Assembly: GCA_031835245.1 (NCBI GenBank)
Contig: JAVKOQ010000137.1
Span: 62,001 to 126,000 of the forward strand
Source of the DNA: Balamuthia mandrillaris
Lineage: Eukaryota; Discosea; Longamoebia; Balamuthiidae
Length of the DNA stretch: 64,000 bases
Direction: 5' to 3'
Shown: positions 22,181 through 33,830 of the stretch, piece by piece
How the letters are laid out: the number at the start of each line of letters is the position of its first letter
Numbering within the stretch: the first letter of the stretch is position 1
Translations under genes and position numbers: made by a program
Notes under the pieces: model-generated
The model's database searches: none
What the model saw: the letters and a program-made list of their open reading frames with translations, nothing else
What the model was told of the DNA's origin: nothing

Positions 22181-23137
22181 TCACTTGCCTCCAGCCTGGG
22201 GTTGGTTCGCCTCAACGTGTTGTTGGACAAAGGAAGGGATGGATGGTGGGAAACGAAACCTCACTTCCTCGTCTTTGCGGATGAGAAGGGCGGCAGCGTA
22301 ATAGGGCGTTTGCTCGCGAATGTCCTGACGGTCTTTCCATCCCGCTAAATACTCTGCGTTCTGAAAATACAGCAAGTCTCCTTGTGTTGTTTCGTGTTGT
22401 GTAGACTGTGTTTAAACGAGAGGAAACGCTAACAACCACATGAAAAAACAAAACAAACCGGCATCAATGTCAAGATACACTCCTATAACGTCTGCTGTTG
22501 CAAAGATAACGTTGTTGTAGGGCTTGATAAAACGTTTCCCATAAATGCCAACAGCGATCCAGTTGTGGGTATGCAGGATGGTGACCTCAAAATAATGCTT
22601 TCCTTCATGTTATGACATTAAGTGAGTCCACAGACGGAAAGCTATTTAAGAAAGAGTCAAAAAGGAGAGAGTAAAATAAACCACAAGTCCACTTGCGCAG
22701 GCTTGTGCACAGGAAGTCGTTTGAATAGGAGGCACGCTGCCGCACGCTCAATTTGTCCGTGCTGAGGGCGAGTGTACACGGTTTGTTCCGCTGGGATAAC
22801 CGCAAATGGTTTGCTGTATGCACGCACGTCCATCAATAGTGGAAGATAAGAGAAAGATGAAGAAGAAAAGAAGAGAGTACAACACAGAAGAAAGCGAGAA
22901 CAAACGGATCCTATGCAAGTAGTGCTGCTTCCAGTCCTTCACCCCTGCTGCCATACCTCTGCCCTTTTCTGCTTCGACTTTTTGACAGCAGCAGAAGTAA
23001 TGCCAAAGAGCAGCATCGTGACACAGCTCAAACATGATCCTGCTGGCCAAACAACAATGCAGCCAGTCCCGACCGGGAGCTTCTCCCAACCACTTCAAGC
23101 ACTCCACCTGCAGCTCTGGCGGCAGCCCGTGAAACAT
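22181..23137 (-). CDS. F-box/SPRY protein, tandem copy 2, with shortened SPRY
   Basis: ATG at 23137. Exon 1 is a normal F-box (GLPPELQVECLKWLGEAPGR). The SPRY part is shorter than in its sisters. The exon 22461..22610 runs straight from HYFEVTILHTHNWIAVGIYG into VIFATADVIGVYLDIDAG. It thereby lacks the segment that in the others carries the SIVGHSYDSG end and the WSVIPYTG exon. The last exon (GDLLYFQNAEYLAGW, then RFRFPPSIPSFVQQH) is intact and ends at 22181. The frame is open, so it may be expressed, but about 40 residues of the SPRY core are missing and binding is probably altered. Confidence 0.75.
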
Positions 23138-23326
23138 CTTTTCTTTCGTTCGTTATAGCGACATTCTGTCGAAAATTTATCTATTTTGCGAAATATCGAC
23201 AATTATTGACCACATAATTCTTGTAATAAATAATCGACAATAATTGAAAAGAACGTGCATCATGAAAAATCGCCAATTATTGTCCACAAAAATAAATAAA
23301 AATGATTCTGATAATAATCGTTTCAG

Positions 23327-23804
23327 CTATTTACAAAGTTCTGTTCGCTGGGCAAGTTTGGTGGCTGCAAGATGGTCTTTGACAAAGGAAGGGATGGATG
23401 GTGGAAAACGGAACGTCACCTCCTCGTCTTGGAACATGAGGCTGACGGCAGCATAATAGGGCTTTTGCTCTCTTATCTCTTCAGCATTTCTCAAGCCCAC
23501 CAGATAACTTGCGTTCTGAAAATACAGCAAGTCTCCTTGTTGGTTTTGTCTGTGAGACAGAAGGAAAAGAAGCACAAAACACAAACCACAAAGCAAACAA
23601 AACAAACCAGCATCAATGTCAAGGTACACGCCAATGACGTCGCCTACGTTAAAGTTAGCGCGCGATTGTGGTTCTGCTTGCTGTTTGCCGTGGTTGCCCA
23701 AAAGCACTCCAGTGTATGGTATCACGGACCAACCTTTCAAACAATCCCAACTGTTAATAAAAAGAATAAAAGAAGTAACAAGACCGAGAGAAAGAACGAC
23801 GGAT

Positions 23805-23840
<36 letters not shown>

Positions 23841-23867
23841 CAAAAAGCCGAGCGCAGATAGCAGAGA

Positions 23868-23907
<40 letters not shown>

Positions 23908-24545
23908 AGAGCATACCGGAGTCGTACGAGTGGCCAACAATAGAATTGTGGGTGTCTCTGTCCGTGCGGATGATGCCTATGAAGATCTGGCTGGATGTAT
24001 GCTTGATGGTGACTTCAAAGTAGTGCTTGCCTGCATTCGCATTTGGTTTTGTGAGCAAAAAAAAAAAAAAAAAAAAAAAGCAACAACAAGGAGCAAGCAG
24101 GGCGAACCTGAATTCCACTTTCGCGCATTCCTGCACCGCGTGTGGCCTGCACCATTCTCTCCCTTTCGAACGGTCAGCTTGTCGGGGCTCAAGACCAGCA
24201 GCTCCGGAGCCGTGTCCGCAAACAACTCCAAATGGTTGCCTTTGTGGCACGCGTATATTGGTAAAGAGAAAAAGAAAGAAAGAGACGACAAGAAACGAAG
24301 AACAAAAGCATACAGTTGTGCAAGTACTGGGCTTTCCAGTCGCTCACCACCGCTCCCTCCGTGTCACCGCTGCCAAAGCCCTGCTGCTGCTGTTGTTGCC
24401 AGTAGTAATGCCAGAGGGTGGGATCGTGGCCGAGCTCGAACATGTGTTTGCTGGTCAAGCAGCAGTGCAGCCAGTCCCGACCGGGAGCACCTCCCAACCC
24501 TTTCAAGCACTCCACCTGCAGCTCTGGCGGCAGCTCTCCCCACAT
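23327..24545 (-). CDS. F-box/SPRY protein, tandem copy 3
   Basis: ATG at 24545 (MWGELPPELQVECLKGLGG); an in-frame ATG lies further upstream at 24602. The F-box exon contains a Gln run after HYYW. Further exons give NHLELFADTAPELLVLSPDK, KHYFEVTIKHTSSQIFIGII, VGHSYDSG, WSVIPYTGVLLGNHGKQQ, DVIGVYLDIDAG and GDLLYFQNASYLVGL, ending at 23327. Both the exons and parts of the introns closely match copy 5, marking a recent duplication. Introns carry (GA)n tracts at 23813-23905 and an A run near 24057-24080. Confidence 0.85.
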
Positions 24546-24672
24546 CTCTTTTTTTCTTTTCTTTGCTTGTTTAACGTAAGAATAATTATTGATTATCATC
24601 ATAAACTTTAAAATAATTGTTAATATTTAGTAATAATCCAATAATCGATAGTATTTATGATTTTACTGGATA

Positions 24673-25847
24673 TTATTCCCTTGTGCAAACTTTCTTTCGT
24701 CGTTGATAAGACTTCCTGTTGGTCGCTTCGACGTGTTCTTTCACAAAGGAGGGAATGGAAGCAGGGGAACGGAACGCCACTTCTTCGCCCTCGAACATGA
24801 GACTGACGGAGGCGTAATAGGGTTTCCTGTCTCGAATGTCTCCACAATCCTGCAAACCAACCAAGTAGCTTCCGTTGTGGAAATAATACAAATCGCCTTT
24901 GTTGTGGTTGTGGTTGTTTGTTATACATAAACGAGAACAAGAAACACAACGAAATAACAAACCAGCATCAATGTCAAGGTATACACCGATGGTGTCGCCA
25001 TCAGAGAAGCTTAGTCTAGTTCGTGGTGCTGCTACTTGACTTCCACGCCTGTCCAGAATCTCACCCACATAAGGTCGCACACTCCAACCTTTGCAAGTTT
25101 AAGCTACAACACTCAAGAGAAGTGAAACGAGAAGAATGAAGAGAAGAGCGAAACTAGAAGAGAAAGATAGAAGGGAGAGAAGGAGAGAGAAAGAGAGAAG
25201 TGGGAGAGAGCAAGATAAAGTACCAGGATTACGGCCGTAACCTGCAATGGAGGCATAGGTAGTGGCGCGTTTTGCTTCCACAATTCCAATAAAGACCTGG
25301 TTGTTGGTGTGCTTGATGGTGACCTCAAAGTAATGCTTTCCTGATCAGAGGTTATAGGTTTGTTGTCAGACAGAGCCGGTGTTGGCCAAGCTGACAAAAG
25401 ACTCAACCTGCTGTCCACTTATGCGAACTTCTGCACGAAACATGGCAATGGCCCGGGGACGTTTTCCGCACGTTAAGTTTGCTTTGGCTCAGAAGGAATG
25501 TTCCTGGCAAGGTATCTTCGAACAACTCCAAATGAGTGCCTGTCCGAAACCGAAGAGAGAAAAAAAAATGATAAGAAAGAAAGAATGAACGAATGCATCC
25601 AAACGACAAAAAAAAAAACAAACATACGAGTGTTTAAATAGTGTTGCTTCCAGTCGGTCACCGGTTCTTCCGTGTCTTCCAGCGGCAAGCCTTGTTGGCA
25701 GCAGAAGAAATGCCAAAGAGCGGCATCGTGACACAGCTCAAACATGGACTTGCTGGTGAGGCAGCAGTGCAACCAGTCCCTCGCAGGAGAACCTCCCAAC
25801 CACTTCAAGCACTCCACCCGCAACTCGAACGGAAGCTCTGAGAACAT
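24673..25847 (-). CDS. F-box/SPRY protein, tandem copy 4
   Basis: ATG at 25847 with F-box ELPFELRVECLKWLGGSPAR. SPRY exons give THLELFEDTLPGTFLLSQSK, KHYFEVTIKHTNNQVFIGIV, WSVRPYVGEILDRRGSQVA, DTIGVYLDIDAG and GDLYYFHNGSYLVGLQDCG. The C-terminus is more basic than in the sisters and ends at 24673. Several positions differ from the copy 3/5 pair (for example RPYVG for IPYTG), so this is an older branch of the array. Intron phases look the same as in the other copies. Confidence 0.85.
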
Positions 25848-25996
25848 CGTTCGGGGAGAGAGCAGATATCTCTCTCTATATTGTTTATTTTTTTATTTTA
25901 TTTTTGGGGTATCTTTAGTCATGTCGTCATGATAGTTCTCGTGTCGTCTTGATTATCAACCCTGCTTGTCGACAGGAGGACGCTCCCCCCCACATG

Positions 25997-26848
25997 TTAT
26001 TTTTCTGCTACAGCATTGCTGAGATGTTCTTTGACAAAGGGAGGGATGGATGGGGGAAACCGGAACGTCACCTCCTCGTCTTGGAACATGAGGCTGACGG
26101 CAGCATAATAGGGCTTTTGCTCTCTTATCTCTTCAGCATTTCTCAAGCCCACCAGATAACTTGAGTTCCGAAAATACAGCAAGTCTCCTTGTTGGTTTTG
26201 TCTGTGAGACAGAAGGAAAAGAAACACAAACGAAGCAAACAAAACAAACCAGCATCGATATCAAGGTACACGCCAATGACGTCGCCTACGTCAAAGTTAG
26301 CTTCCATTTGTGGTTCTGCTCTCTGTTTACCGTGTTTGCCTAACAGAATTCCATTGTATGGTATCACGCACCAACCTTTCAAACAATGTGGATTTGGTGT
26401 TAATAATTTTAAAAGAGAAGAAAGACAAGGAAGAGAGAGCAAAAAGAAGGAGCGAAAGAGAGAGAAAGAGAGAGAGAGAAAGAGAGAGCAAAGAGAGCAT
26501 ACCAGAGTCGTACGAATGACCGACAATAGAACGATAAGTATCTCTGTCAGAAAGGATGATGCCAATGAAGATCTGGTTGGATGTGTGCTTGATGGTGACT
26601 TCAAAGTAATGTTTGCCTGTGTTCGCATTTGGTTTTAGTTTAGAAACAATTGCAGAACAAAGAAATAAGAAAACCAACCTGAATCCCACTTTCGCGCATT
26701 CCTGCACCGCGTGTGGCCTCCACCATTTGCTCCCTTTCGAACGGTCAGCTTGTCGGGGCTCAAGACCAGCAGCTCTGGAGGCGTGTCCGCAAACAACTCC
26801 AAATGGTTGCCTTTGTGGAGAATATGGCTATCAATAAGAAAACACAAG

Positions 26849-26943
<95 letters not shown>

Positions 26944-26949
26944 CACGAC

Positions 26950-26980
<31 letters not shown>

Positions 26981-27283
26981 GAGAAAAAAGAGTAGAAAGA
27001 GAGAAGAAACGACAAGAAACAAAAAGAAAGATGGACATAACGTACAGTTGTGCAAGTACTGGGCTTTCCAGTCGCTCACCACCGCCTCCTCCGAAGTGTC
27101 ACCGCTGCCAAAGCCCTGCTGCTGCTGTTGGTGTTGCCAGTAGTAATGCCAGAGGGTGGGATCGTGGCCGAGCTCGGACATGTGTTTGCTGGTCAAGCAG
27201 CAGTGCAGCCAGTCCCGACCGGGAGCACCTCCCAACCACTTCAAGCACTCCAGCTGTAACTCTCGCGGCAGCTCCGCCCACAT
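25997..27283 (-). CDS. F-box/SPRY protein, tandem copy 5
   Basis: ATG at 27283 (MWAELPRELQLECLKWLGG). Exon order and sequence nearly repeat copy 3, including HLELFADTPPELLVLSPDK, KHYFEVTIKHTSNQIFIGII, VGHSYDSG, WCVIPYNGILLGKHGKQ, DVIGVYLDIDAG and GDLLYFRNSSYLVGL, ending at 25997. The first intron carries a long (GAAA)n tract. The middle introns hold (GA)n runs at the same relative place as in copy 3. It is the rightmost member of the array, with the Frizzled-like genes starting 290 bp away in the opposite direction. Confidence 0.85.
26850..26985. repeat. (GAAA)n microsatellite in intron 1 of F-box/SPRY copy 5
   Basis: About 23 uninterrupted GAAA units (26850..26942) plus a second block to 26985. 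On the coding strand this is (CTTT)n, close to the first 3' splice region. Confidence 0.95.
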
Positions 27284-27574
27284 CCCTTTGGCTCTCACTG
27301 CCTTTCGTTTGTGTTAATTGACTGCCGTTTAATAACGTTATATAGCGTGGGGTGGACCCATGCCGAGGCCTCTTTGCTATTTCAGGTCATGTGCCCCTAG
27401 GCGAAGAGGGATCATCGTTTCATGGAACGATGAGGCAATAATGAATTCATCATCCACACACAGCATAACTGAAACGTTAACGTGGAGCATTTGCCCATCA
27501 TTATTATTATTTCGAAGCGAAACGAACTTTGCAACAGAGAAAAGCAAGGACTGCCAGTCTGGACTGGTTAGACG

Positions 27575-29834
27575 ATGCGCTTGTCGTCCGTCTTGCGGCG
27601 GGTCGTTTTCGGTGCGCTGCTGGTGCTCCTCTCGGCTGCCTCCCTTGTCCGGTGGGGTGCGGTGCAGGCCCAAACGTGCCAAACGCCGAGCGCGGCAGAC
27701 CTGCCGAGTCTTTGCGTGGAAATGGGAGTGAACTACCCGGTCTACCTTGCCGCGACCGGTTCCCTCGCACAGTCCACTTTCATCTTTCAGTACGACAACT
27801 GTAGTTTTGTGTTGTTGTGTTGCGTTTATTCTTTAGAGTTTGCTGAATGTTTTCTTTGTGGTCGTTAACATTACCCTCTGGCTTCTGCCACCAGACAAGT
27901 AGCAAGCCCTCTCCTGGCTGCCCCACAGACATGTCAAAGGGTTGGGTTGGGCAGCTTGTGTTCGCTTCTCTTTCCCAAGTGCGCCTTCTCCCCTCAAGAT
28001 GACTACTATAACACCTCCCTCTATCGCACGGAGGAGCCTCTCTTCCAGCACGTTTGTCTTTCTTCTTGTGAACGTTTTCGCCAGGCCTGCCCTATATTTG
28101 CTTCTGCCATCATCTGCGATCCGATGGTCTTTGACGACGAGGCGAGAAACGTCACCTTTGAAGACGAAAGTGGCCAGAATGTCACGGTTGCTTTGTCCTG
28201 GTATGTTGTTTTGTTTTTTCTTGTTTGGTTTATCTTCAGCTTTTAAACAATCTTTCAAACTTGACGCTTGTTCTTGTTCTTGTTCTTCTTGCTTCTTGTT
28301 CTTCATCTTCTTGTTCTTCTTCTTCTTCTTCTTCTTCTTCATCTTCTTCTTCTTCTCCTTCTCCTTCTTCGTCATATTAGTTGGGAAGGATTCGATGCCT
28401 ATAAAGGCCCATTACCCTTTGGAGAATGCCCGGAGCCACTGGTATTCGACTCCGCGTTGGGCTACTGTTGGTTGAACTGCGAGACCGACATTTGGAAGGA
28501 TGAGGAATGGCGCTCCTTCCGAGTCACTTACCAAGCCTTTGGGTGGATCAGTTTGGTGGCCTCCACCGTGCTGTTGCTCTCCCACATGTTGAACCCTCTC
28601 AAACGCAACCTCAAAGACAACTTGGTGACCTCTTCTCTCTCTCTCTCTCCTTTCTTTTCTTTGTTTCAGTTGTGTTTATTTGTCCTTCCGGTTGTGGCAA
28701 CAAAAAGGTTCCATTTCTGGCCATTGGGTTGTGGTTGAAGGCATTCACTTTGAGTTGGGGCAGTTCTTATGGGTTTCAAGAGATGAGATGCAATGAAGAC
28801 GAGGGACAAGACTTTCAGAGTTCTCCTTGTCTTGCTTTTTGTATGCTTTCTTATTGCCTTGTTTTTTAAAACAAGTTAGAAGTTGTGGAGTGGTTGGAAC
28901 TAACATCACTGGTTGCTCAGCTGTGTTTTATGCATGGGGAAGTTACATCATCACCGCTTGGTGGCTCAACATCTGGTTCGTATCTCTTCTGTGTTATCGT
29001 TGCATCTCCTGCTTCTCTTCTCTCATTCCTCGCCATCTCTTTCTTTCCTTCTTCTCCATTTCGTTCTGTTTATTCTGCTGACCAATATTCAACTCAACCA
29101 ACGGCAACAACAGCATCAACTTGCTGTTGATAGCAGTGTTCAAACAAAGCATGTCCCTGAACAAATGGAGACTTCTCGGATATCATTTATGGGGCTGGGG
29201 TTTCGGCGTGTTAGGCTTGATTCTCATCGGGTCTAACGACATTTTCGGTTCAAACATAGGGAGCTCAATCTGTACATTCTATGGAGATGAATATGAACTT
29301 GAGGCAAAGGACGTCATGTTGTTGGCTTTCTATTTTGTACCCTTGACTTTGATCTTCTCCGTTGGAATAACGATGCTCATGACAGTTTTAATTGTCATAA
29401 CCAAGGTTTTGATTTTGTCCTTATCACTTATTGTTGTTGTTCTTCTGCTTCTACTGCTCTTCATCTTAGTCTCCTATCTTCCTTTCCCTATGTGCCATTG
29501 TCCCCTCTGATGCGTTCTTGTAAATAGACATCAGGGATTGCAGGACTCAAAGCACAATGGCGACTGGTATCAGCAGTTGTGATGCTGGTGGTGGTTTATG
29601 TCTTCCCTTTATCTATCAATTACCTGAAGGTGTCTGAGAAAGAGGATGGAGCTGAGGCCTACTTGGACTACGGATTGTGCCGGTTGGATCCAACGCGAAG
29701 AGACAGCTGTGGATCATTTGAGAATTACGTGCCATACGAGTTGGAATTTGCCAATGTGTTCTTGGACAGTTCTTCCGGCTTGTGGATCTCTCTTGTCTTT
29801 GGGCTGACTGTTGACAACTTTCAGTTTGTGCTTT

Positions 29835-29919
<85 letters not shown>

Positions 29920-30265
29920 TATTGCTTACGATGACATTCACGTTAATGGCTTCATCATGTCTTGTGTTGCTTCATTGGTGTTCAGGTTTTGGAAGAACTT
30001 GGTGATGAGAGGAATGTTGAAGGGGGAGTTGGTCAGCATCATTCGAACTGGAGATACTTCGTCTTCGTCTATTGGGAGCAACTCGAGTTCAGGAGGATTC
30101 ACGCGCAGCGGATCGTCAACAAAAACATCGAACAAACGAATGGATGAAAACAACGTGGTAACAGTGAGAAAGATGGAGGAGAAGGAACTCGGAAGCTTTC
30201 AAGAAGAATCTGAAGATATATCAGAAGAAGAGACAGATGACGATGAAGAAGAATGTGAAACCTGA
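27575..30265 (+). CDS. Frizzled-like seven-transmembrane receptor, copy 1
   Basis: Exon 1 (27575..27789) has a signal peptide and the start of a Cys-rich domain (CQTPSAADLPSLC). Exon 2 (27895..28200) completes the CRD (VGLGSLCSLLFPKCAFSP, then CLSSCERFRQACPIF). Exon 3 (28381..28624) holds TM1 (GWISLVASTVLLLSHMLNP). Next come the segments FLAIGLWLKAFTLSWGSSYG, EMRCNEDEG, GCSAVFYAWGSYIITAWWLN, KWRLLGYHLWGWGFGVLGLI, DVMLLAFYFVPLTLIFSVGI and VVMLVVVYVFPL. The last helix ends at LWISLVFGLTV, then RFWKNLVMRG starts an acidic tail. Frame demands that the intron after exon 3 runs from 28625 to the AACAAAAAG before VPFLAIG. Family: Frizzled/Smoothened-like receptors known from Dictyostelium; the ligand is unknown. 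Confidence 0.85.
28300..28370. repeat. (TTC)n tract in Frizzled-like gene 1
   Basis: Imperfect TTC repeats on the coding strand in the intron before the TM1 exon. Confidence 0.9.
29831..29919. repeat. (CTTT)n microsatellite in Frizzled-like gene 1
   Basis: About 21 perfect CTTT units in the last intron of the receptor gene, immediately after the final transmembrane exon. Confidence 0.95.
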
Positions 30266-30742
30266 GATGCACAATACGAAGGCGATGCAGGAGGGGATGA
30301 GGGAGTAGTACCCAGAGTATTGTCTTCGATCATACAAGGTGATCAATGAACGAACACTTTATTTTGTACTTCCTTTATGGATCCCTAAAGAAGAAGACTC
30401 CAAGAAGAAACATACAAAAAGGAAGAATGAATAAGAAGAAGAAGAAGCAGAAGTGCAACATGAAGAAGAAGGAGATAATTAAGAAGTGAAAAAAGAAGAA
30501 GAAGAAGCACAAGAAGAAGAACAAGAAGAAGAAAAGGTGTGAAGTATCAGAGGCAAGAAACAAGAACAAGAAAAAGAAGAAAGAAGCGCGATGCAAGCCT
30601 AAGATGCGCAAAGGATGCGTAGCCAGGGTGATGGTAGTTTAACTAATTAATTATTGATATCTGAGATTTATTGTCTTTTATTATAGCAACGTTTTATAAA
30701 GGGAAGAAAAAAAGGAACGATAGCTATCGATACGAAACGGGA
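30266..30742. other. Spacer between the two Frizzled-like genes
   Basis: A purine-rich 3' flank with (GAA)-type repeats (about 30380-30580), then an AATTAATTATTGAT AT-rich stretch shortly before the next gene. No ORF or RNA gene is supported. Confidence 0.5.
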
Positions 30743-32152
30743 ATGTCGGTGTGTTCGTCCTTGAGGAAGGAGGCTTTGTGGCGGTTCGTTTTTGTGTTGC
30801 TGTGGTTCGCTTGCTTTGTCCGGTGGGGTGCGGTGCAGGCTCAGACGTGCCAAACGCCGAGCGCGGCCGACTTGCCGAGCTATTGCGCGGAGGCGGGGGT
30901 GAACTATCCTGTCTACCTCTCTGCAACAGGTTCCTTCGCCCAGTCCGCTTTCTTCACCGAGTAAGTTGTTAGCTTTTTTCTTTCTCTCTTTCTTTCTTAG
31001 TGTTGAAAACGATCTTTCTTTCTTTCTTTCTTTCTTTGTTCTTCTGTGGCATCTCCGCACTCGCAACAGACAAGCAACGAGCCCTCTGTTGGTAGCTCCA
31101 CAATCATGCCAAGCCGTTGGGTTGGCCGGTCTGTGTTCGCTCTTCTTTCCCAAATGCGCCTTCTCCCCCGAAGATGATTACTACAACGGCTCTCTCCACC
31201 GCACCGAGGAGCCTATCTTTCAGCACTTTTGTATGTCCGCTTGCCAACGGTTCAAGGAGGCCTGCCCGCTCTTTGCTGCTTCGGTGGTCTGTGATGCGGT
31301 GACCTTTGGCGATGAGGACAGAAACGTTACCTTCAGGGATGCGAGCTCCGGTGAGAACGTTACGGTTGCCATGCCATGGTATGTTCCTTCTGGTTTTGCC
31401 AAGGTACCCGACTCACCTTCCTTTCGTTTTCTTTTTCAAACAAGTTGGATGGGGCTGGATGACTATACAGGCCCTGTGCCTTTCGCGGATTGTCCGGAGC
31501 CACTGGTGTTCGACTCCGCGTTGGGCTACTGTTGGTTGAACTGCGAGCCCGACATTTGGAAGGATGAGGAATGGCGCTCCTTCCGAGTCACTTACCAAGC
31601 CTTTGGGTGGATCAGTTTGGTGGCCTCCACCGTGCTGTTGCTCTCCCACATGTTGAACCCTCTCAAACGCAACCTCAAAGACAACTTGGTGACCTCTTCT
31701 CTCTCTCTCTCCTCTCTTTTCTTTGTTTCAGTTGTGTTTATTTGTCCTTCCGGTTGTGGCAACAAAAAGGTTCCATTTCTGGCCATTGGGTTGTGGTTGA
31801 AGGCATTCACTTTGAGTTGGGGCAGTTCTTATGGGTTTCAAGAGATGAGATGCAATGAAGACGAGGGACAAGACTTTCAGAGTCCTCCGTGTCTTGCTTT
31901 TTGTATGCTTTCTTATTGCCTTGTTTTTTAAAACAAGTTAGAAGTTGTGGAGTGGTTGGAACTAACATCACTGGTTGCTCAGCTGTGTTTTATGCATGGG
32001 GAAGTTACATCATCACCGCTTGGTGGCTCAACATCTGGTTCGCATTCCATCTTCTCTAAAGTTCAATGATATGCTCTGCTCTGTTTGTCTTCTCTCTTTC
32101 TCCTTCTCACGTCTGCTTCACCTCCCTGCCTCTATGCGCCGTTCTATTTTCC

Positions 32153-32189
<37 letters not shown>

Positions 32190-33830
32190 ACTCTCGGCTT
32201 TCTTCTCTTCTACTCTCCTGTTTTCTTCTATAAATACCTCTTTCCTCTATTCCTCTCCTTTTGCTAACATCGGTTGTCAACACCACTGCGACCAACGACA
32301 ACAACAGCATCAACTTGCTGTTGATAGCAGTGTTCAAACAAAGCATGTCCCTCAACAAATGGAGACTTCTCGGATATCATTTATGGGGCTGGGGTTTCGG
32401 CGTGTTGGGACTAATCCTCATCGGAGCAAACGACCTGTTCGGTTCGAATATCGCAAACGCCATCTGTATGTTTGCTGGAGAAGAATATGAGATAGGAAAA
32501 GAGGATGCCTTGTTGCTGAGTTTCTATTTTGTTCCTTTGACTTTGATCTTCTCTGTTGGAATTGCGATGCTTATGACTGTTTTGGTTTATATTACCAAGG
32601 TTCGTTGTTGTTCTTCTTCGTCGTTCTCTTCATCGTTCCCTTCTCTTCTCTTCATCGTTCTCTTCATCGTTCTGTTCTGTTCTTTTCTCTTCTCTTCTCT
32701 TCTCTTCTCTTCTCTTCTCTTCTCTTCTCTTCTCTTCTCTTCTCTTCTCTTCTCTTTCTTCTTCATCGTTCTCTTCATCGTTCTCTTCATCGTTCTCTTC
32801 TCTTCTCTTCTCTCTCTTCATCGTTCTCTTCATCGTTCTCTTCTCTTCTCTTCTCTTCTCTTCTCTTCTTTCTTCTTCTTCTCTTCTCTTCTTCTCTTTC
32901 TCTTCTCTTTCTCTTCTTTCTTTCTCTTTCTTCTCTTCTTTCTTTCTTTCTCTTCTCTCTCTTTCTCTCTTCTCTTCTCTTCTCTTCTTCTCTTCTTCTC
33001 TTCTTCTCTCTTCTTTTCTCTTCTCTTCTTTCTCTTCTCTTCTTCTTCTCTTCTCTTCTCTTCTCTTCTCTTCTCTTCATCGTTCTCTTCTCTTCTCTTC
33101 TCTTCCTTACCTTGAATTCTGATGAGTTCTGCTCAATAAATAGACATCAGGGATTGCAGGACTCAAAACACAATGGCGACTGATGACGGTGGTTGTCATG
33201 CTTGTGATAGTTTATGTCTTCCCTTTGACCAATAACTACCTAAAACTCTCGGAGAAAGAGGACGGAGTTGATGCCTACACGGAATACGGATTGTGCCGGT
33301 TGGATCCAACGCGAAGAGACAGCTGTGGAACGTTTGAGAATCATGTGCCATACGAGTTGGAATATGCCAATGTGTTCTTGGACAGTTCCTCTGGCTTGTG
33401 GATCTCTCTTGTCTTTGGGCTGACTGTTGACAACTTTCGGTACGTGCTGTTCTTACTTCCTTATTTTTCTTCCACTAATTCTCTTCTCTCTCTTTCTTCC
33501 GTCTTCACCGTGCTTTGTGCTCGCCTTGCCTGTGCTTTATTATTGTTTAGGTTTTGGAAGAACTTGGTGATGAGAGGAATGTTGAAGGGAGAGTTGGTCA
33601 GCATCATTCGAACTGGAGAGAGCTCCTCTTCATCTCTTTCCGGCAGCAACAAGAGTTCAGGAGGATTCACTCGCACCCGATCTTCAACTAACAGACTGAG
33701 CAGACGAATGGACGAAAATGTGGTCATGGTAACAGTGAGAAAGATGGGAGAGAAGGATGGTGAAAGCTTTCACGAAGATGAGTCTGAAGAATTATCAGAA
33801 GAAGAGATAGAAGATGATGAGGATGATTAG
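30743..33830 (+). CDS. Frizzled-like seven-transmembrane receptor, copy 2
   Basis: ATG at 30743. Same exon plan and phases as copy 1: signal peptide with QTCQTPSAADLPSYC, CRD exon (VGLAGLCSLFFPKCAFSP, CMSACQRFKEACPLF), TM1 exon (GWISLVASTVLLLSHMLNP), then TM2-7 exons. The first intron joins ACCGA|GTAAGT to ACAG|A, as in copy 1. The C-tail after RFWKNLVMRGMLKGELVSII is Ser-rich, then acidic, and ends at 33830. The CRD exons differ clearly from copy 1, while 31490-32040 is nearly identical to 28428-28970, introns included. The intron after VLVYITK is inflated to about 550 bp by TCTTC repeats. Confidence 0.85.
32611..33110. repeat. 500-bp pure pyrimidine TCTTC/CATCGTTCTCTT tract
   Basis: An intron of Frizzled-like gene 2 is almost wholly T and C on the coding strand. 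It is built from TCTTC pentamers with interspersed 12-bp units containing CATCGTTCTCTT. Such long homopurine-homopyrimidine mirror-like tracts can form triplex (H-DNA) structures. Confidence 0.9.

Noticed and set aside
28625-28711. Reading straight through the short intron after TM1 of the Frizzled-like genes as coding
   Set aside because: It stays open in copy 2 but shifts frame in copy 1. Splicing to the AACAAAAAG acceptor gives both copies the same frame and a loop length that fits Frizzled proteins.
32587-33080. Long minus-strand open frames rich in Lys, Arg and Glu opposite the receptor intron
   Set aside because: They are translations of the TCTTC tract read backwards; no start context or ordinary codon use.
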